Below, in pieces: positions 1-8,260 of a stretch of DNA of 64,000 bases. The translations under genes were made by a program, and so were the position numbers. Below the pieces are notes generated by a model. It ran no database searches and was not told the origin of the DNA. It worked only from the letters and a program-made list of their open reading frames with translations. Origin of the DNA: a virus. The stretch is from IMG/VR virus record IMGVR_UViG_3300025120_010288, positions 1-64,000 of that record, one strand, 5' to 3'. Every line of letters starts with the position of its first letter. Position 1 is the first letter of the stretch.

Positions 1-921
1 ACCGCTAAAGGTCAAGCTGAGTTTGAAGCACAAGCTGAATGGACTAAAAAAGCTGACAAAGAATACTTTGCAAACATAGATGATATTGATAGCTACGAAC
101 TGTTCAAGCCTATGTTAGCACACGACTTTACAAAAACTCCAGTTGAAGATGGATTCACACAACCTAAGCTAGATGGTATACGTTGTGTAGTTGACAAGCA
201 TGGTATGCACACCAGAGGCGGTAAGCCTATTAACAGTTGCCCACACATTTGGGAAAGTGTAAAGCATATCATTGAAGCTAACCCAAACATTGTACTAGAT
301 GGCGAACTTTACAATCATGAACTTAAAGCAGACTTCCAAAAGATTGTTAGCTTGGTTCGCAAAGTAAAGTGCAGACCAGAAGAGATTGCAGAAAGTGCAG
401 AGCTAGTTGAATATCACATCTATGATATGTATGATAAAAATGATCCTAATAAACTGTTTATGGATCGTTCGGTATGGTTAGCTAATAATGTATCAGGTAA
501 TATGATTGTATTAGTTAATACTGACGTTGCAAACAATAGTGCAGACATTGATAGGCTGTATGGCGAGTATACAGAAGCTGGTTACGAAGGACAGATGGTA
601 CGACAGGATGCTCCTTACCAGTGTAAACGTAGCAAGAGCTTACTAAAACGCAAAGAGTTTATTACTGAGGAATTTACTGTTAAACAAGTAATTGAAGGAC
701 AAGGTGCATGGACTGGATATGCAAAACGTTTTGTGCTTGAACTGCCCGATGGTCGTGAGTTTGGTAGCGGCATACGTGGCACCCAGGTACAGCTAAAACA
801 ATTATTAGAAGCAGAACAAAAACCCAATTGGGTTACATGCAGATTCTTTGAATACAGCAACGATGGCGTGCCACGCTTTCCTGTTATTATTGATTATGGA
901 ATTGGTCAAAGAACAGATTAA
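1..921 (+). CDS. ATP-dependent DNA ligase (5' end cut off)
   Basis: Seals nicks in DNA during phage replication, using ATP to form a lysine-AMP intermediate. The frame is open from base 1, so the N-terminus lies outside the window; the first in-frame ATG (112) is internal. Nucleotidyltransferase motifs appear in order: motif I KLDGIR with the adenylated lysine at bases 166-168, motif III LDGELY, motif IV YEGQMVR and motif V LLKRKEF. A short OB-fold-like region follows, with the GSGIRG and VTCRFFEYS stretches. The visible part is 306 residues, so this is a compact ligase like those of T7 or marine T4-like phages. A sigma70 promoter begins just after the stop codon. The family is clear; the exact subtype is not. 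Confidence 0.9.
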   Translation, partial: TAKGQAEFEAQAEWTKKADKEYFANIDDIDSYELFKPMLAHDFTKTPVEDGFTQPKLDGIRCVVDKHGMHTRGGKPINSCPHIWESVKHIIEANPNIVLDGELYNHELKADFQKIVSLVRKVKCRPEEIAESAELVEYHIYDMYDKNDPNKLFMDRSVWLANNVSGNMIVLVNTDVANNSADIDRLYGEYTEAGYEGQMVRQDAPYQCKRSKSLLKRKEFITEEFTVKQVIEGQGAWTGYAKRFVLELPDGREFGSGIRGTQVQLKQLLEAEQKPNWVTCRFFEYSNDGVPRFPVIIDYGIGQRTD

Positions 922-923
922 GG

Positions 924-952
924 TTGACAGTAATTATTACATATGCTATATT
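924..952 (+). promoter_or_regulatory. Sigma70-type promoter for the TylF-like gene
   Basis: -35 TTGACA at 924-929 and -10 TATATT at 947-952, with a 17 bp spacer. It lies directly after the ligase stop codon. A strong Shine-Dalgarno (CGGAGG) follows before the ATG at 978. Confidence 0.8.
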
Positions 953-977
953 GTGTATGTAACAACGGAGGTAATTA

Positions 978-1703
978 ATGCATCAAGTGATTGATAAAAT
1001 ACAACAGTGGTGGAAATATCCACAACCTAGTAGGGCAGAACGTAAATTATTAGGGTTGTATACCGACAGCTTTGACACTGACATGCAGGCAAGGTTAATA
1101 GCAAGTCGCAGTAGTGCTCAGTATATTATTGATAGTATGCCGGATGTAACTAACTTTCCTACTGATTATGACTTGCATGAATTTGTTAGTAATTGGGTAG
1201 ACCCCAAGTTAGCAGGTTATGGGTTGTTTTGTGAGTTTGGTGTTGCAACTGGACGAACACTGAATCATTTTGCAAAGTTATTTCCTGAACGCATCATATA
1301 CGGATTTGATGGGTTTGAAGGACTGCCCAAAGATTGGGGCCGGATGAAAGCTGGACATTTTGCACAAAAGCTACCAAAGGTGCGTGATAATTGTGAATTA
1401 ATTGTAGGTTGGTTTGATAATACATTACCTAAATGGTTACCCAAACACAAGGAACCTATTGCATTGTTGCATATAGATGCTGACTTGTATAGTAGTACAG
1501 TAACCGTATTGGAATGTTTACGCAACCAGATAGTACCAAATACTATTATAGTATTTGATGAATACATGAACTATCCAAATTGGGAACGACATGAATTTTT
1601 GGCTTGGAAAGAATTTGTTGAAAAGCATGATGTTGAATATGAATATATTGGATATGTAAGCAAGCATCAACAATGTGCAATACGAGTAAAAAAGATTGGA
1701 TAA
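978..1703 (+). CDS. TylF/MycF-like SAM-dependent O-methyltransferase
   Basis: Probably methylates a sugar or small molecule. The SAM-binding loop CEFGVATGRT begins at C85. A DGFEGLP motif follows, then HIDADLYSST near residue 164, which in the macrocin O-methyltransferase family supplies acidic metal-binding residues, then IVFDEY. At 241 residues it is the usual family length. It has its own sigma70 promoter and an ACGGAGG ribosome site. Phage members may act on capsule or LPS sugars; with glycan genes at the other end of the window, surface glycan methylation is a reasonable inference. The substrate cannot be read from the sequence. Confidence 0.8.
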   Translation: MHQVIDKIQQWWKYPQPSRAERKLLGLYTDSFDTDMQARLIASRSSAQYIIDSMPDVTNFPTDYDLHEFVSNWVDPKLAGYGLFCEFGVATGRTLNHFAKLFPERIIYGFDGFEGLPKDWGRMKAGHFAQKLPKVRDNCELIVGWFDNTLPKWLPKHKEPIALLHIDADLYSSTVTVLECLRNQIVPNTIIVFDEYMNYPNWERHEFLAWKEFVEKHDVEYEYIGYVSKHQQCAIRVKKIG

Positions 1704-1706
1704 ACA

Positions 1707-1961
1707 ATGTTTGAACAGTTGGAGTTCCATCCTGTATTCCATGGCGGCAGTCAAGCTCTAAAAGATTATGGAAAATATCAATTGAGTGTGGTGTTGCTTC
1801 CAGAAAATCAATTGTACGAAGCTGCAATATTTGATTGTGGACAATTTGTGCAACTACCTGGTATTAATTATGGAGATGACGTTATTCCAGGGTTGACAAC
1901 TAATATGGTAACTGCTATTATGCAAAAGTTAAAACTAATAGAAATAGCATCAGGAGAATAA
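1707..1961 (+). CDS. Hypothetical protein, 84 aa
   Basis: Small acidic protein starting three bases after the methyltransferase stop, so probably co-transcribed and translationally coupled. No membrane segment, cysteine motif or recognised domain. The next gene starts 2 bp downstream behind a clear GGAGA, which supports a real operon. Function unknown. Confidence 0.65.
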   Translation: MFEQLEFHPVFHGGSQALKDYGKYQLSVVLLPENQLYEAAIFDCGQFVQLPGINYGDDVIPGLTTNMVTAIMQKLKLIEIASGE

Positions 1962-1963
1962 CA

Positions 1964-3205
1964 TTGTCTTTAAAATTAGTACACGACGAAGTCACTGATA
2001 TAAGAAGCTATGCTGATATTGTAAACAGCAAATACAGCGATGCTGAAAGTCAATATGTAAGCATGGCAGATCGTTGGCAGGATGCTGTTGATAGTATTCC
2101 AAATCCAACGGCACGTAATGCAGTAAAGCTGTCGCTGGAACAAGCAAAAAAACGCTTTCGTAAACGTTATCCAGACTTAACTGACTGGCACGATCCTAAC
2201 TTTCGTTTGTGTACAGCACAACAACTTTTTTTAGCACAGATATTAATTGATGCAACTATGCAACGTAAATTGAATATTGCATGGGTGCTTGAAATTGTTA
2301 GCAATTTTAATGCTTGGCAAGCTCGACCAGTTAGTGTGTACCGTATACACGATCCAGAAAATGTCAAATATACTGGACAAGAAGAATGGTATGCTAGTTG
2401 GGATGGACAGCACACAACTGGTGCTGAATGGGTTATTGCTTGTGAAATACTAGGACTTGATCCTGTTCAAGTAAAAATACCAGTTGTATTTTATGATGTA
2501 AGAAGTAAAGCTGAAATACGTGAGATGTTTGTTAAAGGGAACACCAGTGAAGGTCAAAAGTTTTTAGATCGTATTGATATTTGGGAACAAATGATATATG
2601 GTGTACGTATTGACGGTAGCGACAATTTAGATTGGTTAAACGCTGAACAAAAGCAACAGTATTTGGAAAATGCAGGTTTATTTTTAACTGACAACAAGTT
2701 TAACGATCATCATGAACCCGGAGCAATTACTCGAGTCCAAGACATTGCCGACAAAAAAGTTAGTGCAGAAATTGTTAGACAGTTTTGTGTATATGCTGAA
2801 CAAGTGTTAAGTTTTCAAGAACGTGCTATTAATACAAAAGAAGCTCCTATTATATTAGGTTTCTTGCGTATGGCAGAAGCAGGTGATGTCAAGTATACAG
2901 ATAATGAATTAAAAAGTTTAGCAGACTATTGCACAATGACATTTGGTGCTGATTTTGATGAAGCAGGACCTTTTTGGGCTCAACTTGAAATATCGTATCG
3001 AAATTGGTGGGAACGCTATTATGAAAATGTAGAAGAAAGTTTACGACCTGAACGAGCACGTATGAACAAAGATTGGATACAAGGTGGTACTTTCTTTTAT
3101 TACCAATTGAAAAAAGGTTGGTACGATGATAATGGTGATCCAATACAATTGCCTCGTCTTAATATTGGTACTAGTTTTCGTCCAGACGAAGAAGATCTGT
3201 TCTAA
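1964..3205 (+). CDS. ParB/Srx-fold N-terminal domain protein
   Basis: 413 residues with a TTG start, chosen because GGAGA (1952-1956) lies 7 nt upstream and no suitable ATG exists. The segment around residues 100-200 (ARPVSVYRIHDP, ASWDGQHTTGA, VPVVFYDV) resembles ParB/sulfiredoxin-fold proteins, where the DGQHR-like loop binds nucleotide or metal. The rest is helical and matches nothing I know. Phages use such domains in nucleases or DNA-binding switches. The assignment rests on the DGQH loop and its spacing, so activity is uncertain. It overlaps the next gene by one base (TAATG). Confidence 0.6.
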   Translation: MSLKLVHDEVTDIRSYADIVNSKYSDAESQYVSMADRWQDAVDSIPNPTARNAVKLSLEQAKKRFRKRYPDLTDWHDPNFRLCTAQQLFLAQILIDATMQRKLNIAWVLEIVSNFNAWQARPVSVYRIHDPENVKYTGQEEWYASWDGQHTTGAEWVIACEILGLDPVQVKIPVVFYDVRSKAEIREMFVKGNTSEGQKFLDRIDIWEQMIYGVRIDGSDNLDWLNAEQKQQYLENAGLFLTDNKFNDHHEPGAITRVQDIADKKVSAEIVRQFCVYAEQVLSFQERAINTKEAPIILGFLRMAEAGDVKYTDNELKSLADYCTMTFGADFDEAGPFWAQLEISYRNWWERYYENVEESLRPERARMNKDWIQGGTFFYYQLKKGWYDDNGDPIQLPRLNIGTSFRPDEEDLF

Positions 3206-3762
3206 TGGAGCAAACACTTCAAGAAAGCGTTAGTACGTTTAATCGTATCAATCACGGACGAGTGGTACGCAATGGCGAAAGTTATGTGCAAACCGAACAG
3301 TATATTCACAAGAGGATTGATGACGCATTAGACGAATACGATGACATAACTGAAACTAATCAACGTGCAAGATTAATACGAGATAATATTGATTTTTTAT
3401 TACGTCGATATCACGGATATTGTGTTAAAGATCGTATTGGAGCACATTATAGACAGTTAGGGCTCAAACACGATGATATTACAGACTTTGAGCATGTTTT
3501 ACCAGCTGCTGTTGTCCGAGATTTACTATTATTTAGGCGTATCTCAATTGAGCAAGCTATGAATCCACCTACGTGTATTTTACACAGGGATAAACATAAA
3601 TTGCTAGCAGAGATAGGACTAGCTAGTAAAACACCTGATATTTGGAATTTTTGGAATCGATACGCTGATCTAGATATTCAGGTGCAAACACATGATAATA
3701 CCAAAATTGACATGGAAACATGGAATTTAGGTACACATTATGACTATTTTATAAAAAATTAA
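3205..3762 (+). CDS. Hypothetical protein, 185 aa
   Basis: Starts in a TAATG overlap with the ParB-like gene, so the two are translated together. Rich in charged and aromatic residues (RRYHGYC, ILHRDKHK, IWNFWNRYADLD) with no signal or membrane segment. The His/Asp-rich centre could suggest a nuclease, but I see no complete HNH or other catalytic signature. It ends the 978-3762 operon, followed by a hairpin. Confidence 0.65.
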   Translation: MEQTLQESVSTFNRINHGRVVRNGESYVQTEQYIHKRIDDALDEYDDITETNQRARLIRDNIDFLLRRYHGYCVKDRIGAHYRQLGLKHDDITDFEHVLPAAVVRDLLLFRRISIEQAMNPPTCILHRDKHKLLAEIGLASKTPDIWNFWNRYADLDIQVQTHDNTKIDMETWNLGTHYDYFIKN

Positions 3763-3765
3763 GGA

Positions 3766-3787
3766 ATTTGGCAGATTTTTGCCAAAT
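3766..3787 (+). terminator. Hairpin after the first operon
   Basis: Perfect 8 bp stem (ATTTGGCA at 3766-3773 with TGCCAAAT at 3780-3787) and a 6 nt T-rich loop, directly after a stop codon and before a new promoter. There is no T-tract, so termination strength is doubtful. Confidence 0.45.
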
Positions 3788-3792
3788 AAAGG

Positions 3793-3821
3793 TTGACAGA
3801 CCCTAAAAACTGTTATATACT
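3793..3821 (+). promoter_or_regulatory. Sigma70-type promoter for the HTH_39-like gene
   Basis: -35 TTGACA at 3793-3798 and -10 TATACT at 3816-3821, 17 bp spacer. It drives a single short gene bounded by hairpins on both sides. Confidence 0.85.
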
Positions 3822-3877
3822 TTAACAATATGCTGCATTAAATCAGTATATACATTTTAAATAATTTGGAGAAAACT

Positions 3878-4135
3878 ATGGCTTTTACTAAACTTAAAGA
3901 AAATCAAACTGTGTTCCTTGAGAAGTATCTACGAGGTACAGGCAAGTCGCTAACAGCGGCTGATGCTAACGCACGGTTTGGTATTAAAAACCTTCCAGCT
4001 CGTATGAGCGAATTCCGTAAAGCAGGACTTAAGGTTAACGTTGATGTTGCTACTTCTGGCAAGTCAAAGTATACTGTGTCTGCTCGGTCAATGGACGGAT
4101 CACGTGCTCGGGTGTTTAATACAACTGAGTCTTAA
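3878..4135 (+). CDS. Small winged-helix (HTH_39-like) DNA-binding protein
   Basis: 85 residues. The ATG at 3878 is used because GGAGA (3868-3872) precedes it; an in-frame TTG at 3866 would lie before that ribosome site. The centre (KSLTAADANARFGIKNLPARMSEFRKAG, paraphrased: T-A-x-A-N-x-x-F-G, then L-x-A-R-x-x-E-x-R-K-x-G) matches the phage helix-turn-helix family HTH_39, in which a short winged helix binds DNA. It is a one-gene transcription unit with a strong promoter and a following hairpin, as expected for an abundant regulator or nucleoid protein. Target DNA is unknown. Confidence 0.65.
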   Translation: MAFTKLKENQTVFLEKYLRGTGKSLTAADANARFGIKNLPARMSEFRKAGLKVNVDVATSGKSKYTVSARSMDGSRARVFNTTES

Positions 4136-4142
4136 GAATAGC

Positions 4143-4171
4143 AAAGGGCGTAGCATTTAGTTACGCCCTTT
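4143..4171 (+). terminator. Terminator-like hairpin after the HTH gene
   Basis: Perfect 10 bp stem AAAGGGCGTA / TACGCCCTTT (4143-4152 with 4162-4171) and a 9 nt loop. It is GC-rich for this genome and lies between a stop codon and the next promoter. The stem ends in TTT but no longer U-run follows. Confidence 0.6.
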
Positions 4172-4183
4172 CCGTGAAAAAGG

Positions 4184-4212
4184 TTGACCTTTTGATAAAG
4201 ATGTTGTATACT
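4184..4212 (+). promoter_or_regulatory. Sigma70-type promoter for the gene at 4249
   Basis: -35 TTGACC at 4184-4189 and -10 TATACT at 4207-4212, 17 bp spacer. The leader contains AAGTTAGAAAT (4222-4232), which recurs behind the promoter at 18890. Confidence 0.8.
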
Positions 4213-4248
4213 TTATATTGTAAGTTAGAAATGTAGAGGAACCCTAAG

Positions 4249-4890
4249 ATGTTAGATGAACATGTTTGGAATGCAGATCAAGTTTGGGCAAGTGCAAGTT
4301 ACGCTACTCGCATAAACAAAGGCAAGTATATCAAACGTTCAGTTGATGCTTGGGGAGGAACGCCTGCTGTTATAGCTAGTAAAGCTACAGCTATGAAGGC
4401 TTTACAGGATAACTTATACAATGATGCAGACATTGCTAATGGAAAATTAGCTCGAGAATGGTTTGGTAAAAGTATTATGTTTAAAACATTTTCCAATAAC
4501 TTAACCAGTTTTGATTCTAGTATTAGTAATGTGCTGAGCATTGAGGACTTTACTCCTTCTGATACAAGACAGCATTTAGGATTAATTTGCAGTCAAGTAC
4601 CAAACTATATTGCAGGCACAGCTCTTGAAGGGCTAGCTTCTTTAAAGAACCGGTACGAAGTTGGAGAACGCCCTACAATTACTATTGTACCTCACAAGTG
4701 TATCTACAGTGAAAACTGGGGCACTTATTACATTGAAGCAATTGCAGATAATGAAGGTCGTGTGTTGTTCCCTTACAAAGATCGTCTTGAATTAAAAAAG
4801 ACATATACTGTTAAAGGAACAATTAAGTCACATGATAAAGATTTATCTCGGTTAAATCGTGTTACAATCATTGGGCAAACTAGCCCGTAA
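4249..4890 (+). CDS. Hypothetical protein, 213 aa
   Basis: First gene of a sigma70-driven unit. Soluble, mixed alpha/beta by eye, with a C-terminal half rich in beta-type sequence (TITIVPHKCIYSENWG, YTVKGTIKSH). No recognised motif. The gene after it begins with a translation start region almost identical to that of the HTH gene at 3878. Likely early expression; role unknown. Confidence 0.65.
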   Translation: MLDEHVWNADQVWASASYATRINKGKYIKRSVDAWGGTPAVIASKATAMKALQDNLYNDADIANGKLAREWFGKSIMFKTFSNNLTSFDSSISNVLSIEDFTPSDTRQHLGLICSQVPNYIAGTALEGLASLKNRYEVGERPTITIVPHKCIYSENWGTYYIEAIADNEGRVLFPYKDRLELKKTYTVKGTIKSHDKDLSRLNRVTIIGQTSP

Positions 4891-4908
4891 ATTTATTTGG
4901 AGAAAACT

Positions 4909-5277
4909 ATGACTAACTTAAACAAAACTTTTACTATTGCTGGTACTGCCAGGAACAAAGATGGATCACTAAAAGTCCGCTTTGCCAATGATATGGTAAG
5001 CCGATTAAAAATTCTTTTTGCACATGGATGTACTGATGTTAACTTAATTGAGTTACCGAGTCCAATGAATAAAATTGAAGCAATGCGTCATTTGAAATTA
5101 ACATCGGTATATGATGATCCTGATGCTCAATACCATATTGACACTCGGCTGGAAGAAACAATTCGGCATAGTAGGTCAATAGCAACTCGTAGTTTAATGA
5201 GTACTGGTACAGTTGGAATGCCTAGTTATGGTATCAACACCGAGGAAAATATTAATAAAGTGGTAGAACCTGCATAA
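4909..5277 (+). CDS. Conserved phage hypothetical protein, 122 aa
   Basis: Start at ATG 4909 behind TTTGGAGAAAACT; the in-frame TTG at 4897 lies upstream of the ribosome site and is rejected. The N-terminal stretch (KTFTIAGTARNKDGSLKVRF) and the motif VNLIELPSPMNKIEAM are of a kind I associate with small early proteins of marine T4-like phages, but no function is known to me. A 17 nt block including the ATG is identical to that before 3878. Co-transcribed with the gene at 4249. Confidence 0.65.
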   Translation: MTNLNKTFTIAGTARNKDGSLKVRFANDMVSRLKILFAHGCTDVNLIELPSPMNKIEAMRHLKLTSVYDDPDAQYHIDTRLEETIRHSRSIATRSLMSTGTVGMPSYGINTEENINKVVEPA

Positions 5278-5285
5278 TTAATATT

Positions 5286-5564
5286 ATGAGTCAATTTGCA
5301 AATGATATTGAATTGGAAGAACATGTGCGCCGAGTAATGATAGAGATTTGTGCAGTTATGTGGAATCACGGTCATCGTAAAATTCCTGTAGCACCAATAC
5401 TAGAGTTGCTTGGTTGTACACACGAAAGTAGTCAGACACATGCTGACGACTATTTTGAGCTAGATGTAGATTTTGAAAAGTATCTAGCCGAATACTTAAT
5501 TCTTGAAGAAGAATCTGAAGAATTAACAAACATTGAAATCCCACCTGGGACAGTGATACAATAG
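5286..5564 (+). CDS. Hypothetical acidic protein, 92 aa
   Basis: Strongly acidic C-terminal half (many Asp/Glu) and no recognised domain. It lies 8 bp after the previous gene and 9 bp before the next, which has a clear GGAGA. Acidic small phage proteins can mimic DNA or bind host enzymes, but that is speculation. Confidence 0.6.
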   Translation: MSQFANDIELEEHVRRVMIEICAVMWNHGHRKIPVAPILELLGCTHESSQTHADDYFELDVDFEKYLAEYLILEEESEELTNIEIPPGTVIQ

Positions 5565-5573
5565 GAGAAACTA

Positions 5574-5762
5574 ATGTCACAAGATACACACACGGCGCTT
5601 GTTGAAGCGTTTGAAACATATGTTGCTGAAAACACCAAACTACGTGAAAAAGGTGTTAAAGCTTCAGCTGCAAGAGCTCGTAAAGCTCTTCAAGAAATTA
5701 CGCATGCAATTAAAACACGGCGTAAAGAAATTCTTGAAGAAAAAGAAGCAATTCAAAAGTAG
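5574..5762 (+). CDS. Histone H1-like (Hc1-type) small basic protein
   Basis: 62 residues, largely one long amphipathic helix. The pattern VKASAARARKALQEI, then KTRRKEILEEKEAI, resembles bacterial Hc1/histone H1-like proteins, which bind DNA non-specifically. A GGAGAAACTA ribosome site precedes the ATG. It could compact phage or host DNA, or form a coiled-coil adaptor. The match is by pattern only. Confidence 0.55.
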   Translation: MSQDTHTALVEAFETYVAENTKLREKGVKASAARARKALQEITHAIKTRRKEILEEKEAIQK

Positions 5763-5770
5763 GTGATATC

Positions 5771-6121
5771 ATGAGTGATTATGATACCACTATAAGTATC
5801 CCTAGCATTACAATGGCTGGGGATACTTTCACACTTGATGATACAATTACAATTGATTCATCAACCGTAAGTCCTTATACAATAACCGGAGATTCTGTTA
5901 CAGACTGGACTAGTAATATTACAACCGAGAGTCCGTATATTACATACAACCGGCTTAGTGATCAAATTTCAAAAATTGAGAAACGACTAAACATTTTAGA
6001 AGTCAATAAAGAGCTTGAAGATGATTGGGAAGAACTTCGTAGGATTGGTGACAAATACCGTGAACTTGAAGCCACTATTAACAACAAAAATCAAATGTGG
6101 AAAAAGTTATCAGATGAATAA
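5771..6121 (+). CDS. Hypothetical protein with C-terminal coiled coil, 116 aa
   Basis: The first 60 residues are Thr/Ser/Ile-rich and look like extended beta (repeats of TIS, TIDSST, TITGDS). Residues 62-115 form a heptad-like helix (LSDQISKIEKRLNILEV...). Such a layout suits a small structural or assembly protein. It overlaps the NAD synthetase start by 8 bp. Function unknown. Confidence 0.6.
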   Translation: MSDYDTTISIPSITMAGDTFTLDDTITIDSSTVSPYTITGDSVTDWTSNITTESPYITYNRLSDQISKIEKRLNILEVNKELEDDWEELRRIGDKYRELEATINNKNQMWKKLSDE

Positions 6122-6884
6122 TACAGCAAAATTTATAGCAGAGTGGATTGACGATTATGCCAATGACTCTAGTATGAATGGTTTTGTAGTTGGTATTAGT
6201 GGAGGAATTGATAGCAGTGTTGTAAGTACATTATGTGCAAGTACTGGAAAACCTACAACAGTTATTACAATGCCCATCAAACAAAAGATAGAACAAAACG
6301 ATTTAAGTATGGCACATGCTAAATGGTTAACAGATAGATACGATAATGTATCACATCAAATATACAATCTTGATGCAGTATTTGATGAATTTAAAAAATT
6401 ATTTTATATTGAAAATACATTAGCTTTGGCCAACAGTCGCAGTCGATTAAGAATGACAACATTGTATCAAATTTCACAAACACAAAATGCATTAGTTGTA
6501 GGCACAGGAAATAAAGTTGAAGACTTTGGTATTGGTTTCTACACCAAATATGGTGATGGTGGCGTTGATATTTCACCTATTGCTGACTGTTACAAAACCG
6601 AAGTATGGGATATGGGACGCAGTATGGGCATACTACAAGATATTATTGATGCCGAACCAACTGATGGACTTTGGGATGATGGCAGGACCGACCAAGAACA
6701 AATTGGTATGAGCTATGAGCAATTGGAATATGCAATGCAAGTCAATGAAGGCATGCCAAATGTAAAAGAAATCTCTGATACAGCTGCATTAGAAAAGTAT
6801 GCATTGCTGAGAAAACCAAACTTGCACAAAATGAATCCAATTCCAGTGTGTAAAATTCCAAAGAAAATCCGCAATAGTATATGA
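6114..6884 (+). CDS. nadE: NH3-dependent NAD(+) synthetase
   Basis: Converts deamido-NAD to NAD using ATP and ammonia. The PP-loop SGGIDSS is at residues 29-35. Further family motifs are the N-S-R-x-R-M-T-T-L-Y stretch near 105, [22 protein letters not shown], and [14 protein letters not shown], where the synthetase lines its substrate pocket. At 256 residues it is a single-domain enzyme without the glutaminase part. The start at 6114 overlaps the preceding gene; the longer in-frame reading from 6015 lies wholly inside that gene. It overlaps the ferredoxin gene by ATGA, so the two are coupled. HxGH nucleotidyltransferases at 32589 and 38600 could supply an upstream step. Confidence 0.88.
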   Translation: MNNTAKFIAEWIDDYANDSSMNGFVVGISGGIDSSVVSTLCASTGKPTTVITMPIKQKIEQNDLSMAHAKWLTDRYDNVSHQIYNLDAVFDEFKKLFYIENTLALANSRSRLRMTTLYQISQTQNALVVGTGNKVEDFGIGFYTKYGDGGVDISPIADCYKTEVWDMGRSMGILQDIIDAEPTDGLWDDGRTDQEQIGMSYEQLEYAMQVNEGMPNVKEISDTAALEKYALLRKPNLHKMNPIPVCKIPKKIRNSI

Positions 6885-7204
6885 CATACGTTGTTACTGA
6901 AGCATGTATTAAATGCCGATACACTGATTGTGTTGAAGTATGCCCGGTGGATTGTTTTAAAGCAGGTCCAAACTTTTTGGTTATTGATCCTATTGAATGT
7001 ATTGACTGCGGTGTATGTGTACCTGAATGTCCAGTTGATGCAATATATGCAGAATACGATTTGCCTGAAGAAATGTTGCATTTTACAGAATTAAATGCTG
7101 AACTCAGCCAGGAATGGGAAGTGATAGATGCACAAGAAGATCCTGACCCTGATGCGGAAGAATATTCAACTATAACAGAAAAACTTCATTTACTTGAACG
7201 TTAA
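6881..7204 (+). CDS. fdxA: FdxA-type [3Fe-4S][4Fe-4S] ferredoxin
   Basis: Soluble one-electron carrier. All nine cysteines expected for the Azotobacter ferredoxin I family are present: C9, C12, C17, C21, C25 and C40, C43, C46, C50. The long C-terminal tail typical of this family (LNAELSQEW ... [10 protein letters not shown]) is intact, giving 107 residues as in cellular FdxA. Such complete seven-iron ferredoxins are usually bacterial housekeeping genes, so a host origin is likely. Starts ATGA inside the nadE stop. Possible partners are the redox enzymes in this phage (radical SAM, RfbH-like dehydrase) or host metabolism. Confidence 0.92.
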   Translation: MTYVVTEACIKCRYTDCVEVCPVDCFKAGPNFLVIDPIECIDCGVCVPECPVDAIYAEYDLPEEMLHFTELNAELSQEWEVIDAQEDPDPDAEEYSTITEKLHLLER

Positions 7205-7207
7205 CAG

Positions 7208-7236
7208 TTGACAATTTTCTAGACTTGTGTTATAAT
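7208..7236 (+). promoter_or_regulatory. Perfect-consensus sigma70 promoter
   Basis: -35 TTGACA at 7208-7213 and -10 TATAAT at 7231-7236, 17 bp spacer. This is the exact consensus and starts a few bases after the ferredoxin stop. It reads into the small gene at 7271. Confidence 0.88.
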
Positions 7237-7270
7237 AGTGTTACATTAACATAAACTAAAGAGGTTGAAA

Positions 7271-7474
7271 GTGCATAAATTATCAAATATGACAGTAAGT
7301 GATGACGAAGCACGAGCATTTGGCATCTCTGACAGAGAACTTATTAAGACATTGTATAAGAAAGTAGTTATGCTCGAAGAAAGACTTAACGAGTCTGAGC
7401 ATAACTCTAGACTATGCAGAGAATGGATTGCCAAAAACGAAGGTATTTTATTCCGTCTCAATCGTGGAGATTAA
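7271..7474 (+). CDS. Hypothetical coiled-coil protein, 67 aa
   Basis: GTG start chosen because GAGG (7261-7264) lies 6 nt upstream; a TTG at 7265 would abut the ribosome site. Helical and charged (LIKTLYKKVVMLEERLNESEH), probably a short coiled coil. Driven by a consensus promoter, so it should be well expressed. Function unknown. Confidence 0.6.
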   Translation: MHKLSNMTVSDDEARAFGISDRELIKTLYKKVVMLEERLNESEHNSRLCREWIAKNEGILFRLNRGD

Positions 7475-7476
7475 TT

Positions 7477-7911
7477 ATGACTATGCATTTAGTTGGTCCT
7501 TACATGACCACAACCAATTATCGCAAGCGTAAAGCAACCAAACGTACTAAAAAACAACAAGCAGAATTTGAACAGCGTCATCGCGAGTACAATAAAAGTA
7601 TGAAGCGTATAGGCTGTCATTCACAACAAATGACACTAGAAGATTTTGACTTGTATGTACGAGGAAAATACAAGCCAAAAGCTACTAAATCTAAACCGTA
7701 TGTACCTGCTGACACACAAGGTTGGCGCAGAGAAACTCCTCACATTCCAAGCCTTGGCGATGGAGTTGGAACAGGTGCGGCTAAAGAAAGTAATGTGTAC
7801 AGCGGTGAAAGACAACTGCTGGGCATAGCAACAATGCACAAGAGCAATATGGTTCCTGTGTTTGCTGACCAAAAAGAGCAAGCGAAAGAAATCGCAAGCA
7901 TGAGACGATAA
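7477..7911 (+). CDS. Conserved basic hypothetical protein, 144 aa
   Basis: ATG at 7477 with GGAGA 6 nt upstream; the longer reading from 7414 lies inside the previous gene. N-terminal half is strongly basic (NYRKRKATKRTKKQQ, EFEQRHREYNKSMKR), followed by a loop-rich C-terminus. Looks like a nucleic-acid- or ribosome-associated protein, but no family is recognised. The stop overlaps a late-type motif GATAAATA. Confidence 0.6.
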   Translation: MTMHLVGPYMTTTNYRKRKATKRTKKQQAEFEQRHREYNKSMKRIGCHSQQMTLEDFDLYVRGKYKPKATKSKPYVPADTQGWRRETPHIPSLGDGVGTGAAKESNVYSGERQLLGIATMHKSNMVPVFADQKEQAKEIASMRR

Positions 7912-7914
7912 ATA
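7907..7914 (+). promoter_or_regulatory. Late-promoter-like motif GATAAATA
   Basis: T4-late-like octamer 16 nt before the ATG at 7931; an AAGGAAAA ribosome site lies between. Resemblance only. Confidence 0.5.
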
Positions 7915-7930
7915 TAGTACAAGGAAAACA

Positions 7931-8260
7931 ATGATGAAAATTGAAAATCAACAATCTTTTGACAGCTTAGACAACGCTGAAATGGAAACAATGCAACAGT
8001 TTTTGCGTGAAGCATTGCGTAAAAACACTGTAGAAGTTACATTTGATAAAGCTGATGGCACCAAACGAGTAATGAAATGCACACTCAATGAAGCTGTACT
8101 TCCTGTTGTTGAGGTTGATCCAGATAAACCTGCTAAAACAAAAAAGAATAACCCTGACGTTATGTCAGTGTTTGATATAGAAGCTAAGGGGTGGAGAAGT
8201 TTTCGATGGGATCGCTTAAAAAGTGTAAACTACAATCTCAATTTAGGCGTAAATGAGTAA
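7931..8260 (+). CDS. DUF2693-like SH3-barrel phage protein
   Basis: 109 residues. The pattern VEVTFDKADGTKRVMKCTL, then VMSVFDIEAKGWRSFRWDRL, is characteristic of a widespread small phage family (DUF2693) predicted to form an SH3-like beta barrel. Its role is unknown; single-stranded nucleic acid or translation-related binding has been guessed. It overlaps the IF-1 gene by 8 bp and sits behind a late-type motif, so both should be made late. Confidence 0.7.
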   Translation: MMKIENQQSFDSLDNAEMETMQQFLREALRKNTVEVTFDKADGTKRVMKCTLNEAVLPVVEVDPDKPAKTKKNNPDVMSVFDIEAKGWRSFRWDRLKSVNYNLNLGVNE

